From NCBI RefSeq assembly GCF_900109775.1, contig NZ_FOAX01000001.1:1178001-1242000 (forward strand): 64,000 nucleotides of DNA, written 5' to 3'. This DNA is from Pseudoxanthomonas sp. GM95. GTDB taxonomy: Bacteria; Pseudomonadota; Gammaproteobacteria; Xanthomonadales; Xanthomonadaceae. A program made the translations under genes and the position numbers. Below, piece by piece: positions 18,096 to 26,152 of this stretch. The notes under the pieces are model-generated. The model was not told the DNA's origin and made no database searches. It saw only the letters and a program-made list of their open reading frames with translations. Numbering within the stretch: the stretch's first letter is position 1; every line of letters begins with the position of its first letter.

Positions 18096-19298
18096 TCATT
18101 GCCCACGCCAGACGCGCGCGTGCAGCGGGTTGAAGCCAATGCGGTAGACCAGGTCGGCCGGGGCGTCGATGTCCCAGATCGCCAGGTTGCAGTCCAGGCC
18201 GGCGCGCAGGCGGCCGACGCGGTCGAAACGTCCCAGTGCTCGCGCCGCTTCGCGGGTGAAGCCGGCGATGCATTCGGTGACGGTCATGCGGAACAGCGTG
18301 GCGGCCATGTTCATGGCCAGCAGCGGGCTGGTCAGCGGCGAGGTGCCGGGGTTGCTGTCGGTAGCCAGAGCCAACGGCACGCCGGCGGCCCGCAGCGCGG
18401 CGATCGGCGGCACCAGCGTGTCGCGGGTGAAGTAGAACGCGCCCGGCAGCAACACGGCGACCGTACCGGCGGCGGCCATCGCCGCGATGCCGTCATCGTC
18501 CAGGTGTTCGATGTGATCGGCCGAGAGCGCGCCGAAGCGCGCAGCCAGCGCCGCGCCATGCTGGTTGGAGAGCTGCTCGGCGTGGATCTTGACCTGCAGG
18601 CCGTACGCCTTGGCGGCGGTGAAGACCTGCTCGGCCTGGGCCAGCGAGAACGCGATGTGCTCGCAGAACACGTCGACTGCTTCGGCCAGGCCCTGCGCGG
18701 CCACGGCCGGGATCATCTGTGTGCAGACCTGGTCGATGTAGGCCTGCGCTTCGGCGCCCGGCGGCACTGCGTGCGCGCCCAGGAAGGTCGGCGCCACTTC
18801 GACAGCGCGCAATTCGCCCAGGTGTCGTGCGACGCGCAGCTGCTTGAGTTCGTCGTCCAGGGTCAGGCCGTAGCCGGACTTGATCTCGATCGTGGTCACG
18901 CCTTCGGCCAGCATCGCGTCCAGGCGCGGCAGGGTGGCGGCGATCAGCGCGTCATCGTCGGCCGCGCGCGTAGCACGCACCGTGGACACGATGCCGCCGC
19001 CGGCCTTGGCGATGTCGGCGTAGCTGACGCCCTGCAGGCGCTGTTCGAATTCGTTGGCGCGGTTGCCGGCGTAGACCAGGTGGGTGTGGCAATCGATCAG
19101 GCCGGGCGAAATCCAGCGGCCGCCGCAGTCGATGCGGTTCGCGACCTCAAGCCCGGCGGGCAGCGATGAAAGCGGTCCGGCATGGACGATCCTGCCGTCG
19201 CATGCCGCGATCGCGCCATCGCGCACTTCGCCTAGGCCGCCATCGGCGGTGTCGAGTGTGATCAGCTGTGCGTTGTGCCAGAGCGTGTCGCAGCGCAT
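18096..19298 (-). CDS. hutI: Imidazolonepropionase
   Basis: The protein has 400 residues and belongs to the metal-dependent amidohydrolase superfamily. It hydrolyses imidazolone propionate to N-formimidoyl-L-glutamate. The metal site is visible as [12 protein letters not shown] (HxH), HAEQLS and the later [10 protein letters not shown] aspartate. The start at ATG 19298 is the family start and lies 10 nt from the edge of the HutC-type inverted repeat; the frame remains open into hutF on the other strand, which is a shadow. It heads the leftward hutI-H-G-U unit and is divergent from hutF. Confidence 0.96.
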   Translation of the reverse strand: MRCDTLWHNAQLITLDTADGGLGEVRDGAIAACDGRIVHAGPLSSLPAGLEVANRIDCGGRWISPGLIDCHTHLVYAGNRANEFEQRLQGVSYADIAKAGGGIVSTVRATRAADDDALIAATLPRLDAMLAEGVTTIEIKSGYGLTLDDELKQLRVARHLGELRAVEVAPTFLGAHAVPPGAEAQAYIDQVCTQMIPAVAAQGLAEAVDVFCEHIAFSLAQAEQVFTAAKAYGLQVKIHAEQLSNQHGAALAARFGALSADHIEHLDDDGIAAMAAAGTVAVLLPGAFYFTRDTLVPPIAALRAAGVPLALATDSNPGTSPLTSPLLAMNMAATLFRMTVTECIAGFTREAARALGRFDRVGRLRAGLDCNLAIWDIDAPADLVYRIGFNPLHARVWRGQ

Positions 19299-19307
19299 GG
19301 GCGTCAG

Positions 19308-19335
19308 GTATAGGCAAATGGATATTTGTCTATAC
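19308..19335. promoter_or_regulatory. Candidate HutC operator between hutI and hutF
   Basis: A 12-bp inverted repeat, GTATAGGCAAAT and ATTTGTCTATAC, has arms matching at 11 of 12 positions around a 4-bp spacer. It lies 10 nt before the hutI start and 46 nt before the hutF start. TGTATAGACA-like half-sites are typical for GntR/HutC regulators, and hutC is the second rightward gene. The repeat contains the TATACA element likely to be a -10 box, so repression by occlusion with release by urocanate is a reasonable reading. Confidence 0.78.
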
Positions 19336-19380
19336 AATACGAGTGCGGACTGGAGGGTGTCCAGTAGCGTGGAAGAAAAA

Positions 19381-20742
19381 ATGACCGACGTGCAGTTCTG
19401 GATCGAACATGCCTTGCTCCCCCAAGGGTGGGCGCGCAACGTGCGGCTGCAGGTCTGCGCCGGGCGCATCGCCGCGATCACAGCAGATGCGGCCCGCTCG
19501 GAGGGTGACGTCCATCTGAAGATCGGTGTGCCGGGCCTGGGCAACCTGCACAGCCATGCGTTCCAGCGCGGCATGGCCGGGCTCGCGGAAATCGGCGGGG
19601 CCAGCGGCGACAGTTTCTGGAGCTGGCGCGAGCTGATGTACACCTTCCTGCACCGGCTGGATCCGGACAGCTTCCAGGCCATTGCCGAACAGGCCTACAT
19701 GGAAATGCTGGAAGCCGGCTTCACCCGCGTCGGCGAGTTCCATTACCTGCATCACCAGCCCAACGGCGTCGCCTACGACCAGCCGGCGGAAATGTCTGCG
19801 CGCGTGGCCGCCGCCGCGCAGGCGACTGGCCTGGGCCTGACCTTGCTGCCGGTGTTCTATGCGCATGCCGATTTCGGCGGTGCGCCGCCCAATCCCGCGC
19901 AGCGCCGCTTGATCCACGACGTGGACGGCTTCGCGCGCCTGCTGGACGACGCGGGTCGCGCGCTGGCGCCGCTGGGCGATGCGGTGCTGGGCATCGCGCC
20001 GCATAGCCTGCGCGCGGTGACGCCGGACGAACTCACCGCGCTGGTGCCGCTGACCCGCGGCCCGATCCACATCCATATTGCCGAGCAGACGCGCGAAGTC
20101 GATGCCTGTCTGGCCTGGTCCGGCCAGCGCCCGGTGCAGTGGCTGTACGCCCACGCCGAGGTCGATGCGCGCTGGTGCCTGGTCCACGCCACGCACGTCG
20201 ATGCTGGCGAAGTCGCGGCGATGGTCGCCAGCCAGGCCGTGGTCGGCCTGTGCCCGATCACCGAGGCCAACCTGGGCGACGGCCTCTTCCCGATGCAGGC
20301 GTTTGCGCAGGCCGGCGGTCGCTTCGGCGTGGGCTCGGATTCCAACGTGCTGATCGATGCAGCCGAAGAGCTGCGCCTGCTCGAATACGGCCAGCGCCTG
20401 GTGGCGCGTGGCCGCAACGTGCTGGCCCGTGGCGAAGGCGTGTCCAGCGGCCGCTGGTTGTTCGACGGCGCGTTGCACGGCGCCGCGCAGGCGTTGCGCG
20501 TGCAGGCCGGATTGGCGGTCGGCGCATCGGCCGACGTGGTCGAACTCGACCACGCGCATGAGGCGATGGCCGCGCGAGGCGACGATGCCTGGCTGGATAG
20601 CTGGCTGTTCGCCGCGCGCCGCGGTGCGGTCAAGGCCGTGTGGCGCGCAGGCCGCCAGGTGGTGAGCGAAGGCCGCCATCACCAGCGCGATGCGATCGCC
20701 GCGCGCTACGCCGCTACGCTGGCCAAGGTGCTGGGCGCGTGA
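19381..20742 (+). CDS. hutF: Formimidoylglutamate deiminase
   Basis: The protein has 453 residues, from the amidohydrolase superfamily. It converts N-formimidoyl-L-glutamate to N-formyl-L-glutamate plus ammonia, feeding HutG. Motifs seen are [16 protein letters not shown] (metal HxH), [36 protein letters not shown] and [20 protein letters not shown], all typical of HutF. ATG 19381 is the family start; the longer open frame upstream is antisense to hutI. It is transcribed away from hutI under the shared operator, with hutC 82 nt downstream. Confidence 0.95.
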   Translation: MTDVQFWIEHALLPQGWARNVRLQVCAGRIAAITADAARSEGDVHLKIGVPGLGNLHSHAFQRGMAGLAEIGGASGDSFWSWRELMYTFLHRLDPDSFQAIAEQAYMEMLEAGFTRVGEFHYLHHQPNGVAYDQPAEMSARVAAAAQATGLGLTLLPVFYAHADFGGAPPNPAQRRLIHDVDGFARLLDDAGRALAPLGDAVLGIAPHSLRAVTPDELTALVPLTRGPIHIHIAEQTREVDACLAWSGQRPVQWLYAHAEVDARWCLVHATHVDAGEVAAMVASQAVVGLCPITEANLGDGLFPMQAFAQAGGRFGVGSDSNVLIDAAEELRLLEYGQRLVARGRNVLARGEGVSSGRWLFDGALHGAAQALRVQAGLAVGASADVVELDHAHEAMAARGDDAWLDSWLFAARRGAVKAVWRAGRQVVSEGRHHQRDAIAARYAATLAKVLGA

Positions 20743-20824
20743 GCAGTCGCCATCGTCATGCGACAGTCGTGGCCTGCATGGGCCATGCTGGCGCCGGCTC
20801 GCTTTTTCCAGGAATGAAACACGC

Positions 20825-21553
20825 ATGAGCAGCAACGGAGCCATGTCGCTCAACCAGCGCATCCGGCGCGATATCGAAGGCAATATCCGCAGCGGCGCGT
20901 GGCCGCCGGGGTATCGCATTCCCTTCGAGCACGAGCTGATGGTGGAGTACGGCTGTTCGCGCATGACCGTCAACAAGGTGCTGACCATGCTGGCCGACGC
21001 CGGCATGATCGAGCGCCGCCGCCGCGCGGGTTCGTTCGTGACCCGGCCGCATCCGCATATCGAACAGGTGGCGCTGGATATCCCGGACATCCCGATCGAG
21101 GTCGCCGCGCGCGGGCACCGTTACCAGTTCCAGCTGCTGCGCAAGCGCCAGCGCAAACCCAAGCGCGGCAGTGCGCAGGAAATCGAAGTGGCCGAAGGCG
21201 GCACGGTGCTGGCGCTGCAAAGCCTGCACATGGCCGATGGCCGGCCGTTCGCGCTGGAAGAACGCCTGATCAACCCGGTGGTCGCGCCGCAGGCGCTGGA
21301 GATGGATTTCTCCAGCACCGCGCCGGGCAGCTGGCTGCTGCAGCACGTCAGCTGGACGCGCGCCGAACATCGCATCAGTGCGATCGGCGCCGACGCGGCG
21401 CAGGCGCAGTTGCTGCAGGTCGAGGTCAACACGCCGTGCCTGGTCATCCAGCGCCAGACCTGGCGCGGCGAACAGCCGGTGACCTATGTCACCCAGGTGT
21501 TCCTGGGCGAGTCCTACGATCTGGTGGCGCGCTTTTCGCCGGGATCGCGCTGA
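20825..21553 (+). CDS. hutC: HutC, GntR-family repressor of histidine utilisation
   Basis: The protein has 242 residues. The N-terminal winged helix-turn-helix covers about 8-75 (RIRRDIEGNIRSGAWPPGYRIPFEHELM and SRMTVNKVLTMLADAGMIERRRRAGSFV, split here as two motifs). The C-terminal UTRA effector domain covers about 95-238 and ends VTYVTQVFLGESYDLVARFSPGS, typical for HutC, which binds urocanate. AGGA lies upstream of ATG 20825. Being in the rightward unit behind its own candidate operator, it is probably autoregulated. Confidence 0.94.
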   Translation: MSSNGAMSLNQRIRRDIEGNIRSGAWPPGYRIPFEHELMVEYGCSRMTVNKVLTMLADAGMIERRRRAGSFVTRPHPHIEQVALDIPDIPIEVAARGHRYQFQLLRKRQRKPKRGSAQEIEVAEGGTVLALQSLHMADGRPFALEERLINPVVAPQALEMDFSSTAPGSWLLQHVSWTRAEHRISAIGADAAQAQLLQVEVNTPCLVIQRQTWRGEQPVTYVTQVFLGESYDLVARFSPGSR

Positions 21554-21556
21554 GTC

Positions 21557-21578
21557 GACGCGGCCGATCGGCCGCGTC
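21557..21578. terminator. Hairpin between convergent hutC and Mrr-like gene
   Basis: A perfect 9-bp stem GACGCGGCC/GGCCGCGTC with a GATC loop starts 3 nt after the hutC stop. No adjacent T-run. Confidence 0.5.
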
Positions 21579-21586
21579 CGATGTCA

Positions 21587-22570
21587 TCAATGGGTTTTCT
21601 TGACTGGTGCAGGCGCAGGCGCGGCTTCGCACTGGCGCCAGCGCACGCGCTCGTTACTGCCCGGCGCCGGGTTGAGCTGGATGCGCGAGAGCGTCAGCTC
21701 GGGATGCTTGGCCAGTTCGGCGCAGACGGTGGTCATGACCATGGCCTCGTTGGCCAGCATGTCCACCGACAGCGTCGAGCTCGAGATCCACGCCGGCTGA
21801 CGTAGCCCGCCCGCCTTGGCCAGTGCCTTGGTCACGGCGCTGCGCTGCTGGGCCAGTTCCTGGTCGGTGGCTGGCGCGGTCGGCGCCGCAGGCGTCGCCG
21901 GCGCGGTGCTGGCTGGCGGTGCGACAGGCGCAGCGGCCGGTGCGGGCGCATCGGTCGCGGCCGTGGACGGTGCGATGTCTTCGACCGAGAAAAAGCTGGC
22001 CGCCAGCACGCCGATCAGCAGTGCGGCGATCCAGCTCAGGCCGATGTGGCGACGCGCGCGGCCGTTGGCGTGGCTGACGATGCGCTGGACGATGGCGCTG
22101 TCCAGCATCGGCTTGACCTCATGCCACAGCTTGCTGCCGTCGAGCACTTCGACGCTGGAGCGCTCGGCCTTTTCGCGGCCACCGGCATCGACCATGCCTT
22201 CGGTCGCCAGGATGGCGCGCTGGGCGCCGCGCAGGCGGGCCTCGGAGGCCAGCTCATCGATGGCCACCGAGCCGATCCGGTAGGCGGTGCCGTGCTTGCA
22301 GCTCAGCAGCCAGTGCTTGCCTTCCTTGTCGCCCAGCAGAAAGCTCGGGTGCTGGTTGCGGATGTCTTCAGGCTCGAAGGACAGCCGGTCCAGTCCGCGC
22401 AGCTGCAGCGAGGACAGCACCAGGCGCGAGAAATCGCGCCAGCGCAGCGCCGCCAGGGCCAGCAGGCCAGCGGAGGTTTCATCGACACGGCGCCGCAGCA
22501 CCCAGAGGTAGAAGGTCGCAGAGAGACCAAGCGCCAGGGCGATGAGGGCCCCGATCAGCCAAGAAGGCAT
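21587..22570 (-). CDS. Membrane-anchored Mrr/restriction-endonuclease-like fold protein
   Basis: The protein has 327 residues. A first transmembrane helix is at about 4-24, an Mrr_cat-like PD-(D/E)xK domain spans about 45-155, a second helix is at about 176-195, a Pro/Ala-rich linker at about 197-240, and a small C-terminal domain follows. The nuclease-like core reads FLLGDKEGKHWLLSCKHG with Asp81 and Lys92, then a helix and RAILATEG as in Mrr. The usual Glu/Gln two residues before the Lys is Ser90, so the catalytic triad is incomplete and nuclease activity is doubtful. With two membrane helices the fold would face the cytoplasm. No methylase or specificity subunit is nearby, so it is not a normal restriction system. 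Function unknown. Confidence 0.72.
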   Translation of the reverse strand: MPSWLIGALIALALGLSATFYLWVLRRRVDETSAGLLALAALRWRDFSRLVLSSLQLRGLDRLSFEPEDIRNQHPSFLLGDKEGKHWLLSCKHGTAYRIGSVAIDELASEARLRGAQRAILATEGMVDAGGREKAERSSVEVLDGSKLWHEVKPMLDSAIVQRIVSHANGRARRHIGLSWIAALLIGVLAASFFSVEDIAPSTAATDAPAPAAAPVAPPASTAPATPAAPTAPATDQELAQQRSAVTKALAKAGGLRQPAWISSSTLSVDMLANEAMVMTTVCAELAKHPELTLSRIQLNPAPGSNERVRWRQCEAAPAPAPVKKTH

Positions 22571-22659
22571 GGTGAAGTCGTCCAGTAATGCAAGGGAAGG
22601 AGTTTAAAGAGAACGCCTTCGGACGTCAGCGCACACGGGGGAACGTGGCCGGGCACGAG

Positions 22660-22722
22660 GGACCCGCCAGTCCGAAAGTCGTAAGGGGAGGGGAGCATAC
22701 GGACGGCCGGACTGGCGGGTCC
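22660..22722. repeat. Perfect 15-bp inverted repeat with 33-nt spacer
   Basis: GGACCCGCCAGTCCG at 22660-22674 is the exact reverse complement of 22708-22722. It lies in the 241-nt gap upstream of the Mrr-like gene and downstream of the phasin gene. It could form a long hairpin near the phasin 3' end or be a protein-binding or REP-type element. Confidence 0.65.
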
Positions 22723-22811
22723 GTCACGATTCTGCCCGCGCCAAGTGCTGCTTTGCAACACGGCCAGGCGCGTGGCCGGCCGTGCGACGGGTCGACCTGG
22801 GGGCGGCCGGA

Positions 22812-23420
22812 TCAGGATGTGGCCGGCTTGCGCGCGGCCGGGCGGCGCGTGGTTTTGGCGGCGGTTTTCTTCACGGCCTTGCGTGGCGCGGCTTTCTTCG
22901 CGGCAGTTTTCTTGGCCGCGGTGCGAGCGGTCGCGGCCGGCGTCTTGCGCGCGGCGGTCTTCTTCGCTGCCGATTTGGCGACCGGCGCATCGTTGTGCTT
23001 GCGCAGTTGGCCGTTGAGCGCCTCGATGCGTTCGATCAGCGCCCCCAGCTCGCGGCGGGTCGGCACTTCCAGTGATTTCAGCGCACCCTGGACCTTGCTG
23101 CGGAAGGCCTGGTCGACCTTGCCGAAGGTCTCGCCCGCCTTGGCGCGCGCGCTATGGATCTTTTCATCCAGCGAGGCGCGCGCCTTGCCTGCGCGGGTGC
23201 CGGCGCTGCGTTCGACCCGGGCGCCTTCCTTGACCAGCGTGTCGAACATGCGTGTGCCTTCGGTCTGCGCGCGGCCGAAGGCGCCCACGCCGGCCAGCCA
23301 GATCTGCTGGGCCGATTCGCCCAGCTTCTGCTGCAGCACTTCGGCCTGCTGCTGCAGCGAGGGTTCGGCTGCGGAACTGCGCTTGCGTGTGGTGGTGCGC
23401 GTGGTCTTCTTCGTGGCCAT
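22812..23420 (-). CDS. Phasin-family (PhaF/PhaI-like) polyhydroxyalkanoate granule-associated protein
   Basis: The protein has 202 residues. Residues about 20-130 are an amphipathic helical phasin domain (QIWLAGVGAFGRAQTEGTRMFDTLVKEG is the recognisable part, in two overlapping motifs). From about 145 to the end there is a histone H1-like Lys/Ala tail with KKTAA-type repeats, as in PhaF. Such proteins coat PHA granules and can tether them to the nucleoid. It is divergent from the FFLEELY-type gene and close to a PHA system protein, which supports the role. No PHA synthase is in the window. Confidence 0.88.
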   Translation of the reverse strand: MATKKTTRTTTRKRSSAAEPSLQQQAEVLQQKLGESAQQIWLAGVGAFGRAQTEGTRMFDTLVKEGARVERSAGTRAGKARASLDEKIHSARAKAGETFGKVDQAFRSKVQGALKSLEVPTRRELGALIERIEALNGQLRKHNDAPVAKSAAKKTAARKTPAATARTAAKKTAAKKAAPRKAVKKTAAKTTRRPAARKPATS

Positions 23421-23562
23421 GGGGTGCCTCCGATCGATGGACTGCCCGCGGACGGGCGTTGCAGGCAGTGTCCATGGCGCAGGGTGAGCGCGACGTCACC
23501 GTGGCAACACCGTCATCGCGATGCGCTTGCGGCCGCCAGCGCGGCGGGTCGATCATGCGGGC

Positions 23563-24357
23563 ATGGCGCGAGGCACTTCCATTCCGGCACGTCTGGGCCG
23601 TCGGCTGTCCTGGCACCAGGCCCTGCACGATGTGACGCGTGAGCCGCGCAATGCCTCGCGCTGGTTGCCGCCGCTGCGCCAATGGCAGGCCACGCGGGTG
23701 GAGCGCAGCTTCGGTCATTTCCTCGAAGATCCGCAGCGCCACGACGCGGCGATGTTCTTCCTGTCCGAGGTCTATGGCGACCACGATTTCAGCCGGCGCG
23801 ATGCCAGCGTGGCCCGGATCGTGCCGATGATGCAGAAACTGTTGCCGGCTTCGGTGCTGGCCACGCTCGCCGATGCGATCGAGCTGGATGCGCTGACCCA
23901 CGCCCTGGACCTGCGCATGGCGCAAGCGCTGGAAGTGTTGGCGCCGCGCCGCAAGACCCTCGACCAGGCGTTGTACACGCAGGCGTATCGACAGGTCGGG
24001 CATCGACGCCTGCGCCTGCACCAGATCGACCTGATCGTGCGCGTCGGCGCCGGCCTGGCGCAGGCCGTGCGCCTGCCGGGGGTGTCGATGCTGCTGAAAC
24101 TTTCGCGCGGCCCGGCCAGGGCGACCGGGCTGGCTGATCTTCAGGGCTTCCTGGAACGGGGCTTTGCCGCGTTCGCCCTGCTGGGTGATGCACGTGCGTT
24201 CCTGCAGGAGATCGCCACCAGCGAGCAGGACAGCGCCAAGCGCCTGTTCGCCGGCAAGCCCGATCCGTTCGGGCTGGAAGCTGAGCGCGCGCCGGCCCAG
24301 GCCGCGGCCAAGCGCGCGCCCGCCAAGCGGGCTTCGGTCAGGAAAACCGCTCGCTGA
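23563..24357 (+). CDS. FFLEELY-motif family protein, probably PHA-associated
   Basis: The protein has 264 residues. It carries FFLSEVYGDHDFSRRD near 64-79, a version of the FFLEELYGxxDFxxRD motif that names an uncharacterised helical family common in Xanthomonadaceae and Pseudomonas relatives. The rest is helical, and it ends in a basic Ala/Lys tail (AAAKRAPAKRASVRKTAR) very like the phasin tail across the divergent promoter. ATG 23563 is chosen by the family start and is 142 nt from the phasin start. Its 3' end overlaps the next gene tail to tail by 20 nt. The molecular function is unknown; the PHA link is inferred from its neighbours. Confidence 0.75.
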   Translation: MARGTSIPARLGRRLSWHQALHDVTREPRNASRWLPPLRQWQATRVERSFGHFLEDPQRHDAAMFFLSEVYGDHDFSRRDASVARIVPMMQKLLPASVLATLADAIELDALTHALDLRMAQALEVLAPRRKTLDQALYTQAYRQVGHRRLRLHQIDLIVRVGAGLAQAVRLPGVSMLLKLSRGPARATGLADLQGFLERGFAAFALLGDARAFLQEIATSEQDSAKRLFAGKPDPFGLEAERAPAQAAAKRAPAKRASVRKTAR

Positions 24358-24613
24358 GCACGCGGCGGATTTCCGATTCGATCGGACCCTTCATCGCCGA
24401 CATCAAAAAGCCCAGCTCGGCGGTGACGTGCAGCGCGTCGGGCTGCATGGCGATGCGGCCCTCGACACCGGCGCCGTTGAAAGCCAGTGTGTCGCCGTCC
24501 CAGTGATGGCTGACGCCGAAACGGCTGGACAGTTTGCCGGCCACTTCCTCCAGCGCCTCGCGGGTCTGCTCGGGGGTCTTGCTGTTGGGGTGCTGGATTT
24601 CGATACGGGACAT
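24338..24613 (-). CDS. Polyhydroxyalkanoic acid system family protein (PHA_gran_rgn)
   Basis: The protein has 91 residues. MSRIEIQHPNSKTPEQTREA at the start, then WDGDTLAFNGAGVEGRI and LGFLMSAMKGPIESEIRR, match the small PHA granule-region family PF09650 by recall. These proteins occur beside phasins and PHA synthesis genes, but their activity is not established. ATG 24613 is preferred to the upstream ATG 24655 because the family begins at MSxI.I.H. Its end overlaps the FFLEELY-type gene by 20 nt in convergent orientation. Confidence 0.85.
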   Translation of the reverse strand: MSRIEIQHPNSKTPEQTREALEEVAGKLSSRFGVSHHWDGDTLAFNGAGVEGRIAMQPDALHVTAELGFLMSAMKGPIESEIRRVLSERFS

Positions 24614-24705
24614 GGCGTTGGCGATGCGATCAAGAAGGTCGTGCATTGTGCGCAACGCAGGCGCAGGGCGCCAAGCGTGCGTGCTGCATGCTAGGCTCGC
24701 GCCGC

Positions 24706-25503
24706 GTGCAAAACCTCAGTCTCCATTTCCCGCAAGGACGTACCGCCGACCGTGCCCTGGGCACGGGTGTCCACCGCATCGTGCGCGAGGCCAGCGGCAA
24801 CATCGGCGTGGGCGATGCCGTCCCCGGTGCGCTGTTGGTCCAGGTCTGCCTGGATCGTCGTGGCCTGTGGCTGCAGGTGCCCTCGGGCATGCGCGGCATC
24901 CACGTCAACGGCCGGCCGGTGCGACGCATGGCGATGCTGCGGCCCGGTGATGCGATTTACGCCGATGGCGTCGAAGTGCTGGTTCGCGGCCAGGCCTCGA
25001 CCACCACGCCGTATGCCGCGCCGCGCAGTGGCGAATCCGATCCGCGCATCGTGTTGCGCGGCATCGGCGGTCGCCATCACGGCAAGGCCTTCCCGATCGA
25101 ATCCGGCTGCGTGGTCGGTGCGGCGCGCGAGGCGGATATCCGCGTCGAAGCGCCGCACATCGGCCAACAGCACGCGCGCCTGAACCTGCATGGCGGTGGC
25201 GTGGTGCTGCGGCATCACGACGGCGCGGTAATCAGCGTGGTCAATGGCATCCCGGTGCATGAGGCGATGCTGGGCGCGGGCGACCAGATCGCCTTCGATC
25301 CGCAGTCGCGCTTCGTGATCGAAATCCCCTGGGCGCAGATGGATGCGGACAAATCGCTGGCGGCCGACGACGCCGACCTCGAGCCCGCGCCGCAGGTCAA
25401 TAAGCCCAGCGGCGCCTCGATGAAGCGCTGGCCCTGGCTGCTTATTGCGGCCGCGGGGCTGGCCGGGCTGCTGTCGCTGCTGCTGCTGTTCGGCGCCGGC
25501 TGA
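24706..25503 (+). CDS. FHA-domain protein with C-terminal membrane anchor
   Basis: The protein has 265 residues. Two FHA-like beta domains are suggested: one about 5-95 (HVNGRPVRRMAMLRPGDAIYADGVEVLV) and one about 110-205 (ADIRVEAPHIGQQHARL, then VNGIPVHEAMLGAGDQIAF). The S/H positions that bind phosphothreonine are weakly kept in the second. A single hydrophobic helix at about 240-262 ends the protein. The start is uncertain: GTG 24706 gives the compact MQNLSLHFPQG start, and a TAGGCT -10-like box 8 nt before it suggests a leaderless or nearly leaderless transcript; ATG 24646 and ATG 24688 are alternatives. No kinase or phosphatase partner is adjacent. The end overlaps msrQ tail to tail. Confidence 0.75.
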   Translation: MQNLSLHFPQGRTADRALGTGVHRIVREASGNIGVGDAVPGALLVQVCLDRRGLWLQVPSGMRGIHVNGRPVRRMAMLRPGDAIYADGVEVLVRGQASTTTPYAAPRSGESDPRIVLRGIGGRHHGKAFPIESGCVVGAAREADIRVEAPHIGQQHARLNLHGGGVVLRHHDGAVISVVNGIPVHEAMLGAGDQIAFDPQSRFVIEIPWAQMDADKSLAADDADLEPAPQVNKPSGASMKRWPWLLIAAAGLAGLLSLLLLFGAG

Positions 25504-26152
25504 GCGCCTTCCACCCGCGCCACGCCAGCAGCACGGCCAGGATCGAGGCGTACAGCAGCGGTTCGCGGATGTCGGATTTCACCAGCCACCAGAAGTGCAG
25601 CACCGCCAGGACGCCGATGGCGTAGATGGCCTTGTGCAGCCGGCCCCAGTTGCGTCCCAGCCGGCGGATCCAGCCGGTGGTGGAGGTGATGGCCAGTGGC
25701 ACCAGCAGCAGCCAGGCGGTGAATCCCACAGTGATGTATGGCCGTTTGACGATCTCGGCGAAGATCTGGGTCCAGTAGCCGCGCAGGTCCAGGCCCAGGT
25801 AAGCGGCCAGGTGCAGGCTGGCGTAGGCGAAGGCATACAGGCCCAGCATCCGCCGGAAGCGGATGAATTCGGCCCGGCCGGTGAGCTGGCGCAGCGGCGT
25901 CAGCGCCAGGCACAGCAGTAGGAAGCGCAGTGCCCACAGCCCGGTGAAATGCTCGACCGTGGCGATCGGATCGGCGCCCAGCGCATCGCTGCCGGTCTTG
26001 AAGACATCCCAGAAGCGCCAGCCCAGCAGCGCCAGCGGCGTCAGGCACAGCAGGTGCGCCACGACCTTGGTGGCCACCAGCCAGCCCGGTGTCTTGGGCT
26101 TGGGCCGGGCCGGGCGCGGGCGGGCGACGGGACGGTCGGCGCTCAGAACCAC
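25442..26152 (-). CDS. msrQ: MsrQ, heme b membrane subunit of the periplasmic methionine sulfoxide reductase
   Basis: The protein has 236 residues and six hydrophobic helices in the ferric-reductase-like fold of YedZ/MsrQ. It passes electrons from the quinone pool to MsrP. Family segments are [40 protein letters not shown] (heme His), [19 protein letters not shown] and [18 protein letters not shown]. The start is GTG 26152, overlapping the msrP stop by 10 nt, so the two are translationally coupled. The last about 20 residues are low-complexity Ala/Arg/Pro and run antisense through the end of the FHA gene (62-nt overlap). Confidence 0.93.
   Translation of the reverse strand: MVLSADRPVARPRPARPKPKTPGWLVATKVVAHLLCLTPLALLGWRFWDVFKTGSDALGADPIATVEHFTGLWALRFLLLCLALTPLRQLTGRAEFIRFRRMLGLYAFAYASLHLAAYLGLDLRGYWTQIFAEIVKRPYITVGFTAWLLLVPLAITSTTGWIRRLGRNWGRLHKAIYAIGVLAVLHFWWLVKSDIREPLLYASILAVLLAWRGWKALSRRRTAAAATAARPAPRPQ

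Noticed and set aside
21587-22570. Restriction-modification system
   Set aside because: Only a membrane-bound Mrr-like domain with an altered active site is present, with no methyltransferase or specificity gene.
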